Assembly (NCBI RefSeq): GCF_000423165.1
Contig: NZ_KE383983.1
Span: 393,965-457,964, forward strand
From: Pseudidiomarina sediminum DSM 21906
GTDB lineage: Bacteria; Pseudomonadota; Gammaproteobacteria; Enterobacterales; Alteromonadaceae
Direction: 5' to 3'
DNA: 64,000 nucleotides
Position 1 is the stretch's first letter. Every line of letters starts with the position of its first letter. The position numbers were made by a program, and so were the translations under genes. Below the pieces are notes generated by a model. The model was not told the origin of the DNA and did no database searches. It saw nothing but the letters and a program-made list of their open reading frames with translations. Below are positions 29,826 to 39,064 of this stretch, piece by piece.

Positions 29826-30304
29826 GTGACTTGACTGCAATGACCGCACGCCGCCCGTACATGTTACGGGCGGTGTACGAATGGCTGGTTGATAACCAAC
29901 TCACTCCGCACTTGGTGGTGGCTGCGAACACCCCAGGGTGTCAGGTGCCATTTGAGTTTGTTGAAGATGGTCAAATAGTGCTTAATATTGCCCCCTCGGC
30001 TGTCGGTAACTTACAGCTCGCGAATGACAGTGTTGAGTTCAATGCGCGCTTCTCTGGCAAACCCCACCACGTTATCGTTCCTATGCACGCTGTTGTTGCG
30101 TTATATGCACGTGAGAATGGCGCGGGTACGGTCTTTGATGAAGAGCCGCAACTGACCGCTGCAGCGCAGTGGAATGATGATGAAGAGCAAGACGCGACAC
30201 CTAGTAGTGGGCCGCAAGGTGTTATTGACGGTGGCGTGGAAAAGCCTGCGGGCGAAGATGGCGCAAAGCCGGGTAAGCGACCAACTTTAAAAGTAATTAA
30301 ATAA
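29822..30304 (+). CDS. sspB: SspB, ClpXP specificity adaptor
   Basis: SspB delivers ssrA-tagged proteins and other substrates such as RseA fragments to ClpXP. The 160-residue protein has the folded substrate-binding domain (about 8-112; RRPYMLRAVYEWLVDNQLTPH), a disordered acidic linker, and the ClpX-binding tail RPTLKVIK at the very C-terminus. The start is GTG overlapping the sspA stop by 4 bases. A bidirectional terminator follows at once. Confidence 0.96.
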   Translation: MSDLTAMTARRPYMLRAVYEWLVDNQLTPHLVVAANTPGCQVPFEFVEDGQIVLNIAPSAVGNLQLANDSVEFNARFSGKPHHVIVPMHAVVALYARENGAGTVFDEEPQLTAAAQWNDDEEQDATPSSGPQGVIDGGVEKPAGEDGAKPGKRPTLKVIK

Positions 30305-30340
30305 AACGCGCTGAACCTTGCGGTCAAGCGCGTTTTTTCT
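30303..30340. terminator. Bidirectional terminator between sspB and dolP
   Basis: AAAACGCGCT and AGCGCGTTTT flank an inner partly paired loop. On the plus strand TTTTTTCTTTT follows; on the minus strand TTTTATTTAATT follows. It serves the convergent sspB and dolP transcripts. Confidence 0.9.
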
Positions 30341-30344
30341 TTTC

Positions 30345-30917
30345 TTAGCGTGTCTCAAACGCATCAATCACACGTTTCACACCATTCGTATTGCGAGCAA
30401 CCTCAACGGCTTGACGCGCCATTGTGCGGTCAACCAAGCCCATCAGAAACACCTCACCGTTCTCTGTTACCACTTTAATTTTACTTGGGTCAATGGCTTC
30501 ATCGGTAACAAATTTAGCTTTGATTTTGCTGGTGATCCAACTGTCATTACTAATGGTTTTAAAGCTAATAACGTCGGCAGTGCGAAGCTCATTATGTACC
30601 TGTTGTACCCCCTCAACTTCAGCGGTAAGTTGGCGTGCTAACTGCGCGAGGTGAGCTTGTGGAACTTGGCCGATTAACAGCACAGCGCGGTTAAATGAGA
30701 CCACTTGCACCCGACTATCCGCAAGTTGTTCTTCGCCTTTTAGACGGGCAATGACCTTGATCTCAATCGCTTGATCGTCGACTTGTGTACCGACCGTACG
30801 CGAGTCAGTCGCAGAGGAAATTCCTACCGCTGTGGCTCCGACAAGTGCGACGGCACAACCGGAGAGGGAAAGCAAGGCAACTAAGGCCGCAGTTGCAAGA
30901 CGTAAACGTGTGTTCAT
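30345..30917 (-). CDS. dolP: DolP (YraP), dual-BON outer-membrane lipoprotein
   Basis: DolP is an outer-membrane lipoprotein with two BON domains that binds anionic phospholipid, supports BAM folding activity and gathers at division sites in E. coli. From ATG 30917 it has 190 residues (E. coli 191): lipobox LSLSGC (Cys21), BON1 about 48-115 and BON2 about 125-190. The ATG follows a strong GGAGGA and overlaps the diaA stop by one base; the upstream in-frame extension would spoil the signal peptide. Confidence 0.94.
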   Translation of the reverse strand: MNTRLRLATAALVALLSLSGCAVALVGATAVGISSATDSRTVGTQVDDQAIEIKVIARLKGEEQLADSRVQVVSFNRAVLLIGQVPQAHLAQLARQLTAEVEGVQQVHNELRTADVISFKTISNDSWITSKIKAKFVTDEAIDPSKIKVVTENGEVFLMGLVDRTMARQAVEVARNTNGVKRVIDAFETR

Positions 30918-31486
30918 CAATCGTCCTCCTGAGGAAATATTTGTTGCTCGGCGAGACTGCACAACATATTGACGAGCTGCAGTAAGTGCTCGCTAACACG
31001 GGCAGCATTGCGCGAAGGGATGCGGATTTCAACGTCATCAGGGCCAAGCAAGCCTCCGACCTCATGATCGGCGTCGTTGGTTAATGCGATGATCAACATA
31101 TCTCGGCTCAGTGCGGCCTCCATCGCGCGGGTGACGCGCGGCGCATGACTGCCCGCATTGAGCACGATAAGTAAGTCATTCGGTTGACCGAAGGCAGAGA
31201 TTTGTTGGGCGAAAATGGCTTCATGTTCATTCGCGCCGTAATCGGCGTGCAGCGCACTGACGGGGAAGGGGGGACGTTCAAACTGCAATCCAGTCAGCAT
31301 GATATGTGCGAAATGGCGCGCACTCGCATGCGCCATGCTTTCCCCGCAGCAATATATTTTTTGCCCACAGAGTAGAGAGTCCACCAGTAAGCCCGCCGCG
31401 CGCATTAACGGCTCTTGGAGCAGATCGGCTGAGGCGATTTGGGTTTGGATGCACTCGGTAAAAATGGCTTTTACATGCTCTTGCAT
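30917..31486 (-). CDS. diaA: DiaA-type SIS protein, DnaA-binding
   Basis: This 189-residue SIS-fold protein is at the diaA position (yraN-diaA-dolP). DiaA tetramers bind DnaA and stimulate orderly initiation at oriC. The C-terminal half matches E. coli DiaA closely (LLGPDDVEIRIPS, ending FPQEDD). The N-terminal phosphosugar loop, usually CGNGxSA, reads CGESMAH (residues 47-53), so sugar isomerase activity of the GmhA type is unlikely. GmhA is the main alternative and is disfavoured by this loop and the context. Confidence 0.86.
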   Translation of the reverse strand: MQEHVKAIFTECIQTQIASADLLQEPLMRAAGLLVDSLLCGQKIYCCGESMAHASARHFAHIMLTGLQFERPPFPVSALHADYGANEHEAIFAQQISAFGQPNDLLIVLNAGSHAPRVTRAMEAALSRDMLIIALTNDADHEVGGLLGPDDVEIRIPSRNAARVSEHLLQLVNMLCSLAEQQIFPQEDD

Positions 31487-31495
31487 ACGTCCTCA

Positions 31496-31852
31496 TTAAA
31501 ATGCATCGGGCAACCAGTGTAATTGTGCTGGCTGCTGACAAATAGCGATAACATCAAAACGCATAAGGGTCTGATGCTCGTCAAGTTTACGCGATAGTAA
31601 ATAAAATTGAGCGCACCGTCTAATACGTTGACACTGAGCGCTGCTAATTTGTTCAACCACGGTGGCGAAATCTTCGTCGTGGCGGGTTTTCACTTCAATA
31701 AAGACCCAATGCTCACCGTCTTGAGCGATCACATCAATTTCGCCAAGTGGGCAACGGTAGTTGCGCGCGATAACCCGCAACCCGTGCTGTTCGAGATAGG
31801 CGCAAGCATCGTTCTCGCCTGCATTGCCCTGCCGTTTGGCGCGTGTGGTCAC
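31496..31852 (-). CDS. yraN: YraN, UPF0102 endonuclease-like protein
   Basis: This 118-residue protein of the UPF0102 family has a restriction-endonuclease-like fold. The PD-(D/E)xK-type residues are visible in GEIDVIAQDGEHWVFIEVKTR. Its role is not established; the fold suggests DNA or Holliday-junction cleavage. It overlaps the lpoA stop by 4 bases, in the conserved order lpoA-yraN-diaA-dolP. Confidence 0.92.
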   Translation of the reverse strand: MTTRAKRQGNAGENDACAYLEQHGLRVIARNYRCPLGEIDVIAQDGEHWVFIEVKTRHDEDFATVVEQISSAQCQRIRRCAQFYLLSRKLDEHQTLMRFDVIAICQQPAQLHWLPDAF

Positions 31853-33657
31853 TCGAGGCTATCTACTTCAGGCACCACGTTATGACCGTCGTACTGGGCC
31901 CAATCGAGTTGCCGTTGCATATTATCTGGTGCACCGGTTAGGGTGCCGGTGAGGCCCGCGAGTTGATAGCCAGGTAACGCCGTTAAGACTTCATAGTGAC
32001 GCACTAAGTTGACAGCGTCATGACCAAAGGCGGCGAGTCGCGCCAGCCCGGTGCTCCAATGTTGACGTTGGCGCAACAAGGCTTGTAACCGCTGATGTTG
32101 GGGATGATTTGGCAGTAACCATGGCAACTCGGTAAAACGCACGTTATCGAGGTCGTTTTCACTTAAAGCGTCGCCGCGAATATGGCTGGCTGACGTTGCA
32201 TAAACCGGCAAGGCTTGCATGAATGGCGAGATAGTGACGTCAATAAAGGGTTTGAGTAAGCGCGTTTGCTCGATGGAGCCTGGTAGAAAAATCGCGTCAA
32301 TGTCTGCGCGGCTGCGTGCTTCAGCATCGACAATAATTTTGCCCGCAGCAATTTTGACCTGCCAAATACGCGCTTCGCTATCGGTCACGCCAAGCTTTTC
32401 TTGAACGATGGCTTTCATATCGTCGGGAGTGCGATAAAAGCCTTGTTCGACCTTGCCTTCAGGCTGTAATTGATAAAATGCCTCGGCAAAGGTCTCAACC
32501 GCTTGTTTACCACGGTTGGAGTCGGCAGCAAGCACGAGCGGCTGTTGATATCCCTTGTCGGCAAAACGACGCGCAATTTGGGTGATTTCAGTTTCCGGTG
32601 CTAGCGCATACCAAAGATCTGGTATCGCGCCTAGCTCATCAATTGCGTTGAGCGCCATCCATTGCACGTTCTGAACTGCTGTTGTAGCGACTTGCTCAAG
32701 GTTGTCTTTAAGCAAGGGACCAATCAGCATATCTGCTTGCTCCGCTTGTAACACTTCAGCAAGTTGGCTGAAGTCAAACTGCGCGCTGTCCCGAATGGTG
32801 ATGGTGAATTCAGGTGTTGCTTCAAGCGCGAGCACCATGCCATCCAACACGGCTTGCCCTTGTTCGGCATACTGACCGCTGAGAGGCAGTAACACCAAGG
32901 CGTGATGCGGCGCGTACTGCTCAATTTTTTCGCGCATCTGGCTGACCACAGCCTGGCCAGGGTGGTTCGGGTACCTGAGCTGCCAACCTTGTAATGCGCT
33001 TGGGTCCGCGCGAGTGACCTGCTGGTGAGCTGCTTGTAACAGCGCTAACCACGGTCTCGCAAGCTCACCCTGAGCACGCAATGCCGTTGGCTCTGGCGCA
33101 TGTTTCAGATACGCCCAACTGGTTTGTGAATCGGTGTCTGCTTGTTGGGCGAGACGGTCTAATTCAAATTGTGCTGCTTGCTGGCGTTCACCGAGTTGCC
33201 AACTGAGATCGCGCGCCAGTTGTAAGGTCTCGAGGCTCGGTTGTTGTAGGAGCGGGGTAAGGCGTTGCATGGCATCGCGAAATTGCTGTTGATGGGCAAG
33301 CCAACGCGCCTGCGCAAATGTATAGCGGCGATGCTGGGACGCTGATAACGTCTGGTTAAAGCGCTCAACTTCGCTTAAGAGTACAGCGCTGGTTTGCCAC
33401 GCGTGTGCGTCTTGACGCAGTTCTATTTCGGTCAACAGCAAGTTCAGTTGTTGCGCAGGATTGCTAAGCTGCGCAAGTTCCGCGAGAAAATCTTCAACGG
33501 TGCGCGCTGTCTGGGTTGGAGCTTCAGGCTCGAAAACGCTCGGCGCTTGTGTTTGCTGCGACGGTTTTGAGGGTTGCGGAGGCGTTGCACACGCCGCTAA
33601 TAAACAAACACATATGCAGACCGATAACTTCTTTGGCACAATAGTCAACTTCACCAC
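31849..33657 (-). CDS. lpoA: LpoA, outer-membrane activator of PBP1A
   Basis: LpoA is an outer-membrane lipoprotein that crosses the periplasm and activates the bifunctional synthase PBP1A. The 602-residue protein has a lipobox ending at C23 (CLLAAC), an Ala/Pro/Gln-rich linker, an N-terminal TPR-like helical domain (about 50-240) and a C-terminal periplasmic-binding-protein-like domain (about 250-590). It is shorter than E. coli LpoA (678), with the difference in the linkers. The start is one of two adjacent GTG codons (33657 or 33654). It is divergent from rsmI. Confidence 0.93.
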   Translation of the reverse strand: MVKLTIVPKKLSVCICVCLLAACATPPQPSKPSQQTQAPSVFEPEAPTQTARTVEDFLAELAQLSNPAQQLNLLLTEIELRQDAHAWQTSAVLLSEVERFNQTLSASQHRRYTFAQARWLAHQQQFRDAMQRLTPLLQQPSLETLQLARDLSWQLGERQQAAQFELDRLAQQADTDSQTSWAYLKHAPEPTALRAQGELARPWLALLQAAHQQVTRADPSALQGWQLRYPNHPGQAVVSQMREKIEQYAPHHALVLLPLSGQYAEQGQAVLDGMVLALEATPEFTITIRDSAQFDFSQLAEVLQAEQADMLIGPLLKDNLEQVATTAVQNVQWMALNAIDELGAIPDLWYALAPETEITQIARRFADKGYQQPLVLAADSNRGKQAVETFAEAFYQLQPEGKVEQGFYRTPDDMKAIVQEKLGVTDSEARIWQVKIAAGKIIVDAEARSRADIDAIFLPGSIEQTRLLKPFIDVTISPFMQALPVYATSASHIRGDALSENDLDNVRFTELPWLLPNHPQHQRLQALLRQRQHWSTGLARLAAFGHDAVNLVRHYEVLTALPGYQLAGLTGTLTGAPDNMQRQLDWAQYDGHNVVPEVDSLE

Positions 33658-33749
33658 TTGCTACTCACTCTGAGTCTATCCATAGCTCTACTATAAACTC
33701 AGGCGATAGGGGACACAACGTGGTCGGCCATTTCTTACAAGGGGTTAAC

Positions 33750-34601
33750 ATGTCGCAGACGCAAGCGGGCACACTTTATATCGTACCTACACCCATTGGT
33801 AATTTGGGTGATTTGTCGCCTCGGGCACAGCAAGTATTGACCGATGTCGCAGCAATTGCTGCCGAAGATACCCGCCATAGCCGACAACTTTTGCAGCAGT
33901 TTGCGATCCAGAATGAGGTGTTCGCCTTGCATGAGCACAATGAACGTGAGCGCGCGCAGGCGGTGATTGCTCGGTTGCTGGCCGGTGATGACCTAGCCTT
34001 GATTAGTGACGCTGGCACGCCATTGATCAGTGACCCTGGCTATGTGTTGGTACAACAGTGTCGTACTGCCGGGGTGCGCGTGGTCGCCTTACCTGGCCCT
34101 TGTGCAATTACCACAGCCTTGTCTGCTGCTGGCTTACCGACCGATCGTTTTTCCTTTGAGGGGTTTTTACCGGCCAAGCCACAGCAACGCCGCAAAGTGC
34201 TGACCGCCTTATTAGAAGAGCCACGTACCATGGTCTTTTATGAGTCACCACACCGCATTTTAGCGACCCTCGAAGATTTAGCAGCAACCATCGGGCCTGA
34301 TCGACAAATGGTGATGGGACGCGAGCTCACCAAGCAATTTGAGACTTATTTATCTGGCAGCATTGCTGAAGTGATGGCGCAGGTACAAGCGGATAGCAAT
34401 CAGCAACGTGGCGAAATGGTGTTAATGCTTGCCGGTGCAACCTTGGTCGAAAGCGATGTGGATGTCGCTACTGCCCTGCGTACTGTAGCGATTTTACGGC
34501 AGCACTTGCCGTTGAAAAAAGCAGCGGCATGCGCAGCCGAAATACATGGTGTGCGTAAAAACCAGCTCTATCAGCTAGCGCTGGAGAGCGATAACACGTA
34601 G
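33750..34601 (+). CDS. rsmI: RsmI, 16S rRNA C1402 2'-O-methyltransferase
   Basis: RsmI methylates the 2'-OH of C1402 in 16S rRNA, near the P site, together with RsmH (N4), whose gene is 4 kb downstream. From ATG 33750 it has 283 residues with the TP-methylase blocks GTLYIVPTPIGNLGD, AEDTRHS, LISDAGTPLISDPG and GPCAITTALSAAG. ATG 33750 has AAGGGG in front and is preferred to an in-frame GTG at 33720. The stop codon TAG is part of a likely rnpB -10 box. Confidence 0.96.
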   Translation: MSQTQAGTLYIVPTPIGNLGDLSPRAQQVLTDVAAIAAEDTRHSRQLLQQFAIQNEVFALHEHNERERAQAVIARLLAGDDLALISDAGTPLISDPGYVLVQQCRTAGVRVVALPGPCAITTALSAAGLPTDRFSFEGFLPAKPQQRRKVLTALLEEPRTMVFYESPHRILATLEDLAATIGPDRQMVMGRELTKQFETYLSGSIAEVMAQVQADSNQQRGEMVLMLAGATLVESDVDVATALRTVAILRQHLPLKKAAACAAEIHGVRKNQLYQLALESDNT

Positions 34602-34604
34602 AAT
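34599..34604 (+). promoter_or_regulatory. Probable rnpB -10 box within the rsmI stop
   Basis: TAGAAT lies 8 bases before the predicted RNase P RNA 5' end, followed by a GCGCGCC discriminator. The first three bases are the rsmI stop codon. No good -35 is visible at the proper distance. Confidence 0.45.
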
Positions 34605-34612
34605 GCGCGCCA

Positions 34613-34948
<336 letters not shown>

Positions 34949-34965
<17 letters not shown>

Positions 34966-37174
34966 AATTATGTTTCTTGCAAAACGCGATAAAGGCTTCC
35001 AGGCGCATGTTCTGGCCATAGTAAAAGCCTTGTTGGTAATGACAGCCTTTATCGCGCAAGAAGTTCGCTTGCGCTGCGGTTTCTACACCTTCGGCGACAA
35101 CCACCATATCTAAGGTCTGGGCGATTTGGATCAAGGCGCTAACCAAGGCGGTTTGGCGTCGATTGTTCGGAACTTCACGTAAAAAGCCTCGGTCAATTTT
35201 AATCACGTCAATCGGGTACGAGCGCAGGTAGTTCAGGCTTGAGTACCCGGTGCCAAAGTCATCGATAGCTAAATGTACTCCCGCGGCGCGCAATCGATGT
35301 AAATTAAAGAGTTGCCGTTCCTTGTTGCGCATCAGCATGGACTCGGTAATTTCAAGCATCAGACGATCCGCCGGCATTTGATGTTTTTGTAGTGCGCTGA
35401 GCCAGTTAAAAGCAACGTCTTTGTCATTAAATTCGCGTGGCGAGCGGTTCACGGCGACGGTAATATCGAGCCCTTGGGCACGCATCTCTTGCCAGTCTTT
35501 AAGTACTTGCGCCAGCACAAATTCACCGAGTGCAACAATGGCGCCAGACTTTTCGGCGATAGGGATAAAGTCACTGGGAGGAATCAAACCGCGCTCGGGG
35601 TGCTGCCAGCGGATCAGTGCTTCACAACGGGCGACTTTTCCTGATTCCGTGGTAATCACCGGCTGATACTCGACATGAAACTGTTGTTGTTCCAGCGCTG
35701 TCACCATTTCATGATGCAGGGCGATATGTTGCTCAGTATCGCGACGCAGCTGTTCGTCAAAGAAAGACACCGACAACGAGCCCGTTGCTTTAGCTGCATA
35801 CATCGCGACTTCGGCATGCTTAATCAGTTGCTGGGCGGCGATGGCATCTTGCGGGAAGAGAGCGATGCCCGCGCTCGCCGTCACATTGATTGGGTTACGT
35901 CGAATCGATACCGTGCGCATCAATTCGGCGATTAATGCCTTGGCACGGGTTTCAATGTCTGCCAATTCTTCGCTATTGGCAAAGACCACCGCGAATTCAT
36001 CGCCTCCAACGCGCGCGATCAAGTCAGCGCTTGTGAGGTTGCTTTGCAAGCGTTGCGCCGCATGACGCAGCAGTTCATCACCAATATCCTGCCCGAGGGC
36101 ATCGTTGATATCGCGCAAGTGATCCAGATCGAGCATGACCAAGGCAAACCCTTGTTCTTGTCGATGGCTTTGTATGATGTGCGCTTCAAGTTGCTGCTGA
36201 AAATAGTAGCGGTTGGACAAGTCAGTAAGTGGGTCAAAGCGGGCTTGATAGCTAATGGTATGGACGGCTTTGCGTAACCGATGCTGGGTCATGATTAAAA
36301 TGAGGAAAGCAAACACAATGGTTGCGGTTAGCGCTCCACCGACGAGCCACTGCTGCCATAACCGCTGGTCAGCAGGAATCCAAGCGTGCCCACGAGGAGC
36401 AACAGCGAGTTCCCACGTGTCTCCGGGTACCTGAATATGGGTGAAAATAGGATCATTGGTTAAGGTGTTGGAGAAACCCGCAACTGGCTCCGTTGCACCA
36501 GAAATCGCCCGCCGTTGAATAAAGAACTGGTATTCAGGGTGGTCGTAAAAGCCGACCTGAGTAAAAAAGTGTTCTTGGTCAATGACCAGTGAGGCAATGC
36601 CCCAAAAGGAACCATCGGCTTGGAAAATAGGCAAGCGAGCGATCAGTGCAGTGCCACCTTGGAGGAGGTGCACCGGACTACTTAAAAGAATGTCTTGGCG
36701 GGCGATAGCCCGCAAAATTTCATGATACTGGTTCCCCACTTGACGATAGTCCAGACCAATCAAGTCCTCATTCCCAGCAGAGGGATAAATAAAGCTTACT
36801 TTTAAGTCTGGGGCTAGGGCGAGATGGCGGATGTCGAGGTTGGTATCGAGGAATTCATCAATGACATTCTGCAAGCGTTGCCGATCCGGCGTATCTTGCC
36901 AAAAAATCTCTGGTTTTAGCGCATGTAAAACCAGTACGTTCGCTTGAATACGTTGCTCAATGGTGGCACGCATCGCACTCATGTGTTCAAACGCGCGTCG
37001 CTTTTCCGTTTCGCGTCGCTGCGCTTGTTCATTTTCGATAACACTCTGCGTTGCGTAAAGAAGTGCAACTGCAATGATAAATAATCCGCAAAGATCGCGG
37101 AGTAGCCGAAATCGTGCTTGGCGCAGCGTCAAAGGTTGAGTGCTTTTATGTAAGCGGTTGATTAGTTTACGCAA
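34949..37174 (-). CDS. Membrane GGDEF-EAL protein with CHASE-like sensor
   Basis: This 741-residue bifunctional cyclic-di-GMP protein has helices at about 29-45 and 276-296 enclosing a CHASE-like periplasmic sensor (about 75-260). A GGDEF domain (about 312-475; intact GGDEF at 390-394) and an EAL domain (about 485-735) follow. EAL catalytic residues are all visible: E518 (EAL), N576, E608 (EIT), D638-D639, K659 and E695, so phosphodiesterase activity is likely. The GGDEF I-site RxxD is degenerate (TSAD), so product inhibition is probably lost. The start must be TTG 37174 or later because stops lie just upstream; no ribosome site is clear. Which activity dominates is unknown. Confidence 0.9.
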
Positions 37175-37276
37175 TTTTGTTTTTTATTAGAGTTATTGTG
37201 CGTTATTAAAGCATCATCTAGCACAATCTGCATCGCGTCAAGCCCTGTTGCACGTCGCAAAGCTCCGATTTTTACC

Positions 37277-37306
37277 TTGACAGTGGGAAAGACGGACACC
37301 TAGACT
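37277..37306 (+). promoter_or_regulatory. Promoter of the dcw cluster (Pmra)
   Basis: A perfect TTGACA (37277-37282) and TAGACT (37301-37306) are separated by 18 bases, placing the transcription start near 37313, just before the MraZ boxes. It should drive mraZ and the genes after it. Confidence 0.8.
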
Positions 37307-37315
37307 GTTACATTG

Positions 37316-37340
37316 TGGGGATTTGTGGGTAATAGTGGAT
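37316..37340 (+). promoter_or_regulatory. MraZ operator, three TGG boxes at 10-bp spacing
   Basis: TGGGG (37316), TGGGT (37326) and TGGAT (37336) lie exactly 10 bp apart between the promoter and the mraZ ATG. MraZ of E. coli and mycoplasmas binds TGGGN repeats spaced by 5 bases, so this is a textbook autorepression site. The third box has an A in place of the third G. Confidence 0.8.
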
Positions 37341-37348
37341 CAAAAACT

Positions 37349-37807
37349 ATGTTTCGTGGTGCAGCAGCATTAAATCTTGATGATAAAGGCCGTCTGGCGA
37401 TACCGACCAAGTATCGTAAGAGCCTTATGCTGGACTGCGAAGGGCAGATGGTTTGTACCATCGACATAAAGCAGCCGTGTTTATTGCTTTATCCTTTGCC
37501 TGAATGGCAAATCATTGAACAAAAACTTACCACCTTATCTAGCATGAACCCCGCGGAGCGTCGTCTCCAGCGTTTGCTGCTAGGTCACGCCGAAGATTGC
37601 CAGATGGACAAAAGCGGTCGTATTTTGATTGCTTCAACACTGCGCCAGCACGCAGATCTTGATAAAAGGATCATGATTGTGGGGCAGTTGAATAAGTTCG
37701 AACTCTGGTCTGAAGCGGCATGGCAGGCACAGATTGCCAATGATATGGCAGCAGAGCAACAAGACGACTTGGCACTCAGTGAACGTTTACAAGATTTCTC
37801 ATTATAA
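37349..37807 (+). CDS. mraZ: MraZ, transcriptional repressor of dcw
   Basis: MraZ is a ring-forming, double AbrB-fold DNA-binding protein that represses the dcw promoter. From ATG 37349 it has 152 residues (E. coli 152), beginning [20 protein letters not shown], with a second [13 protein letters not shown] half. A longer frame from TTG 37313 would begin inside its own operator and is rejected. The stop overlaps rsmH by one base (TAATG). Confidence 0.97.
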   Translation: MFRGAAALNLDDKGRLAIPTKYRKSLMLDCEGQMVCTIDIKQPCLLLYPLPEWQIIEQKLTTLSSMNPAERRLQRLLLGHAEDCQMDKSGRILIASTLRQHADLDKRIMIVGQLNKFELWSEAAWQAQIANDMAAEQQDDLALSERLQDFSL

Positions 37808-38757
37808 TGACAAACGCGCCGCAACATGTCTCGGTGCTGCTACAGGAGTCGCTTGAGGCTCTTGCCATCAGACCAGACGGAACTTATTTAGATGCCACCT
37901 TCGGTCGAGGGGGGCACTCGCGCGCCATTTTGTCACAACTCAATGACAATGGCCGCTTAATTGCACTCGATCGCGACCCCACCGCGATTGCGGCTGCACA
38001 GGCTTTTGCCGATGATCCCCGCTTTTCGATTGTCCACACCCCTTTCTCAGAACTCAGTGATGTTCTCGATGCGCAGCAGTTGCGCGGTAAATTAGACGGT
38101 ATTTTGTTTGATCTTGGTGTCTCATCCCCACAACTTGATGATGCTGAGCGCGGCTTTAGTTTTATGCGTGAGGGTCCATTGGACATGCGTATGGATACCA
38201 GCCGTGGACAAACTGCCGCGGAATTCTTAGCACATGCGAGTGCTGACGAAATTGCTTTCGTGCTACGCGAATATGGTGAAGAACGCTTTGCTTGGCGGAT
38301 CGCGCAAGCGATTGTGCAACAGCGCGAAGAAACGCCGTTGCAAACCACAAAACAACTGGCACAGCTGATTGATCAAGCGGTGCCGTTTAAAGACAAACAT
38401 AAGCATCCAGCGACGCGCAGCTTCCAAGGTATTCGCATTCACATTAATGGTGAGCTGGATGAGATTGAGCAAGCATTAACAGCAGCCGTCGCAGGCTTGA
38501 AAAGCAAGGGTCGCCTTGCGGTCATCAGCTTCCACAGTTTAGAAGACCGTCTGGTGAAGCGCTTTATGCGCGCGCAAGCAAAAGGGAAAGAAATCCCGGC
38601 TGGCTTGCCACTGCGTGACGATCAAATTGATCGTGGGCAAACCCTGCGCCTGATTGGTAAGGCGATAAAGCCAAGCGCGGCTGAGATTAAAGCCAACCCA
38701 CGAGCGCGTAGCTCGGTCCTTCGCATCGCAGAGAGGTTGCCGTATGAGCAGAGCTAG
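37807..38757 (+). CDS. rsmH: RsmH (MraW), 16S rRNA C1402 N4-methyltransferase
   Basis: RsmH methylates N4 of C1402 in 16S rRNA, the same nucleotide that RsmI modifies at the ribose. The 316-residue SAM methyltransferase has [14 protein letters not shown] (motif I) and [11 protein letters not shown] with the C-terminal [15 protein letters not shown] block. It overlaps mraZ by one base and ftsL by 14. Confidence 0.97.
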   Translation: MTNAPQHVSVLLQESLEALAIRPDGTYLDATFGRGGHSRAILSQLNDNGRLIALDRDPTAIAAAQAFADDPRFSIVHTPFSELSDVLDAQQLRGKLDGILFDLGVSSPQLDDAERGFSFMREGPLDMRMDTSRGQTAAEFLAHASADEIAFVLREYGEERFAWRIAQAIVQQREETPLQTTKQLAQLIDQAVPFKDKHKHPATRSFQGIRIHINGELDEIEQALTAAVAGLKSKGRLAVISFHSLEDRLVKRFMRAQAKGKEIPAGLPLRDDQIDRGQTLRLIGKAIKPSAAEIKANPRARSSVLRIAERLPYEQS

Positions 38758-39064
38758 CCGCGTGCCAGGATTACTCACTGTATTATTCAGCGATTTACGG
38801 CAGCAGAAGCTGGCGTTGGTGCTCTTCGTCTGCATTCTCGCATCGGCTTTTGCGGTGATTTATGTCGCCCATACCAACCGCTTGCTGACCATTGAGCGCG
38901 ATGAGCTATTGTCGCAACGCGATCAGATCGATATCGAGTGGCGCCACCTACAAATTGAGCAAACCACTTTGACGGAACACAGCCGCGTGGAACGCATTGC
39001 CAGTCAGCGTTTAGGCATGGTGCGTCCAGAGGGTAAGCAGGAGGTCTTAGTGCCATGGCAGTAA
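38744..39064 (+). CDS. ftsL: FtsL, divisome protein
   Basis: FtsL is a small bitopic division protein that forms a complex with FtsB and FtsQ and activates FtsWI. The 106 residues have a membrane helix (about 23-43) followed by a periplasmic coiled coil (about 45-85) and the [15 protein letters not shown] block. A GAGAGG ribosome site lies in the end of rsmH. It overlaps ftsI by 10 bases. Confidence 0.94.
   Translation: MSRASRVPGLLTVLFSDLRQQKLALVLFVCILASAFAVIYVAHTNRLLTIERDELLSQRDQIDIEWRHLQIEQTTLTEHSRVERIASQRLGMVRPEGKQEVLVPWQ

Noticed and set aside
34985-35035. Intrinsic terminator for rnpB
   Set aside because: An imperfect AAGGCTT/AAGCCTT pairing exists inside the opposite gene but is bulged and not followed by a T-run.
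37313-37348. MraZ start at TTG 37313
   Set aside because: It would place the coding start on the operator boxes and next to the transcription start; MFRGAAAL is the family's N-terminus.
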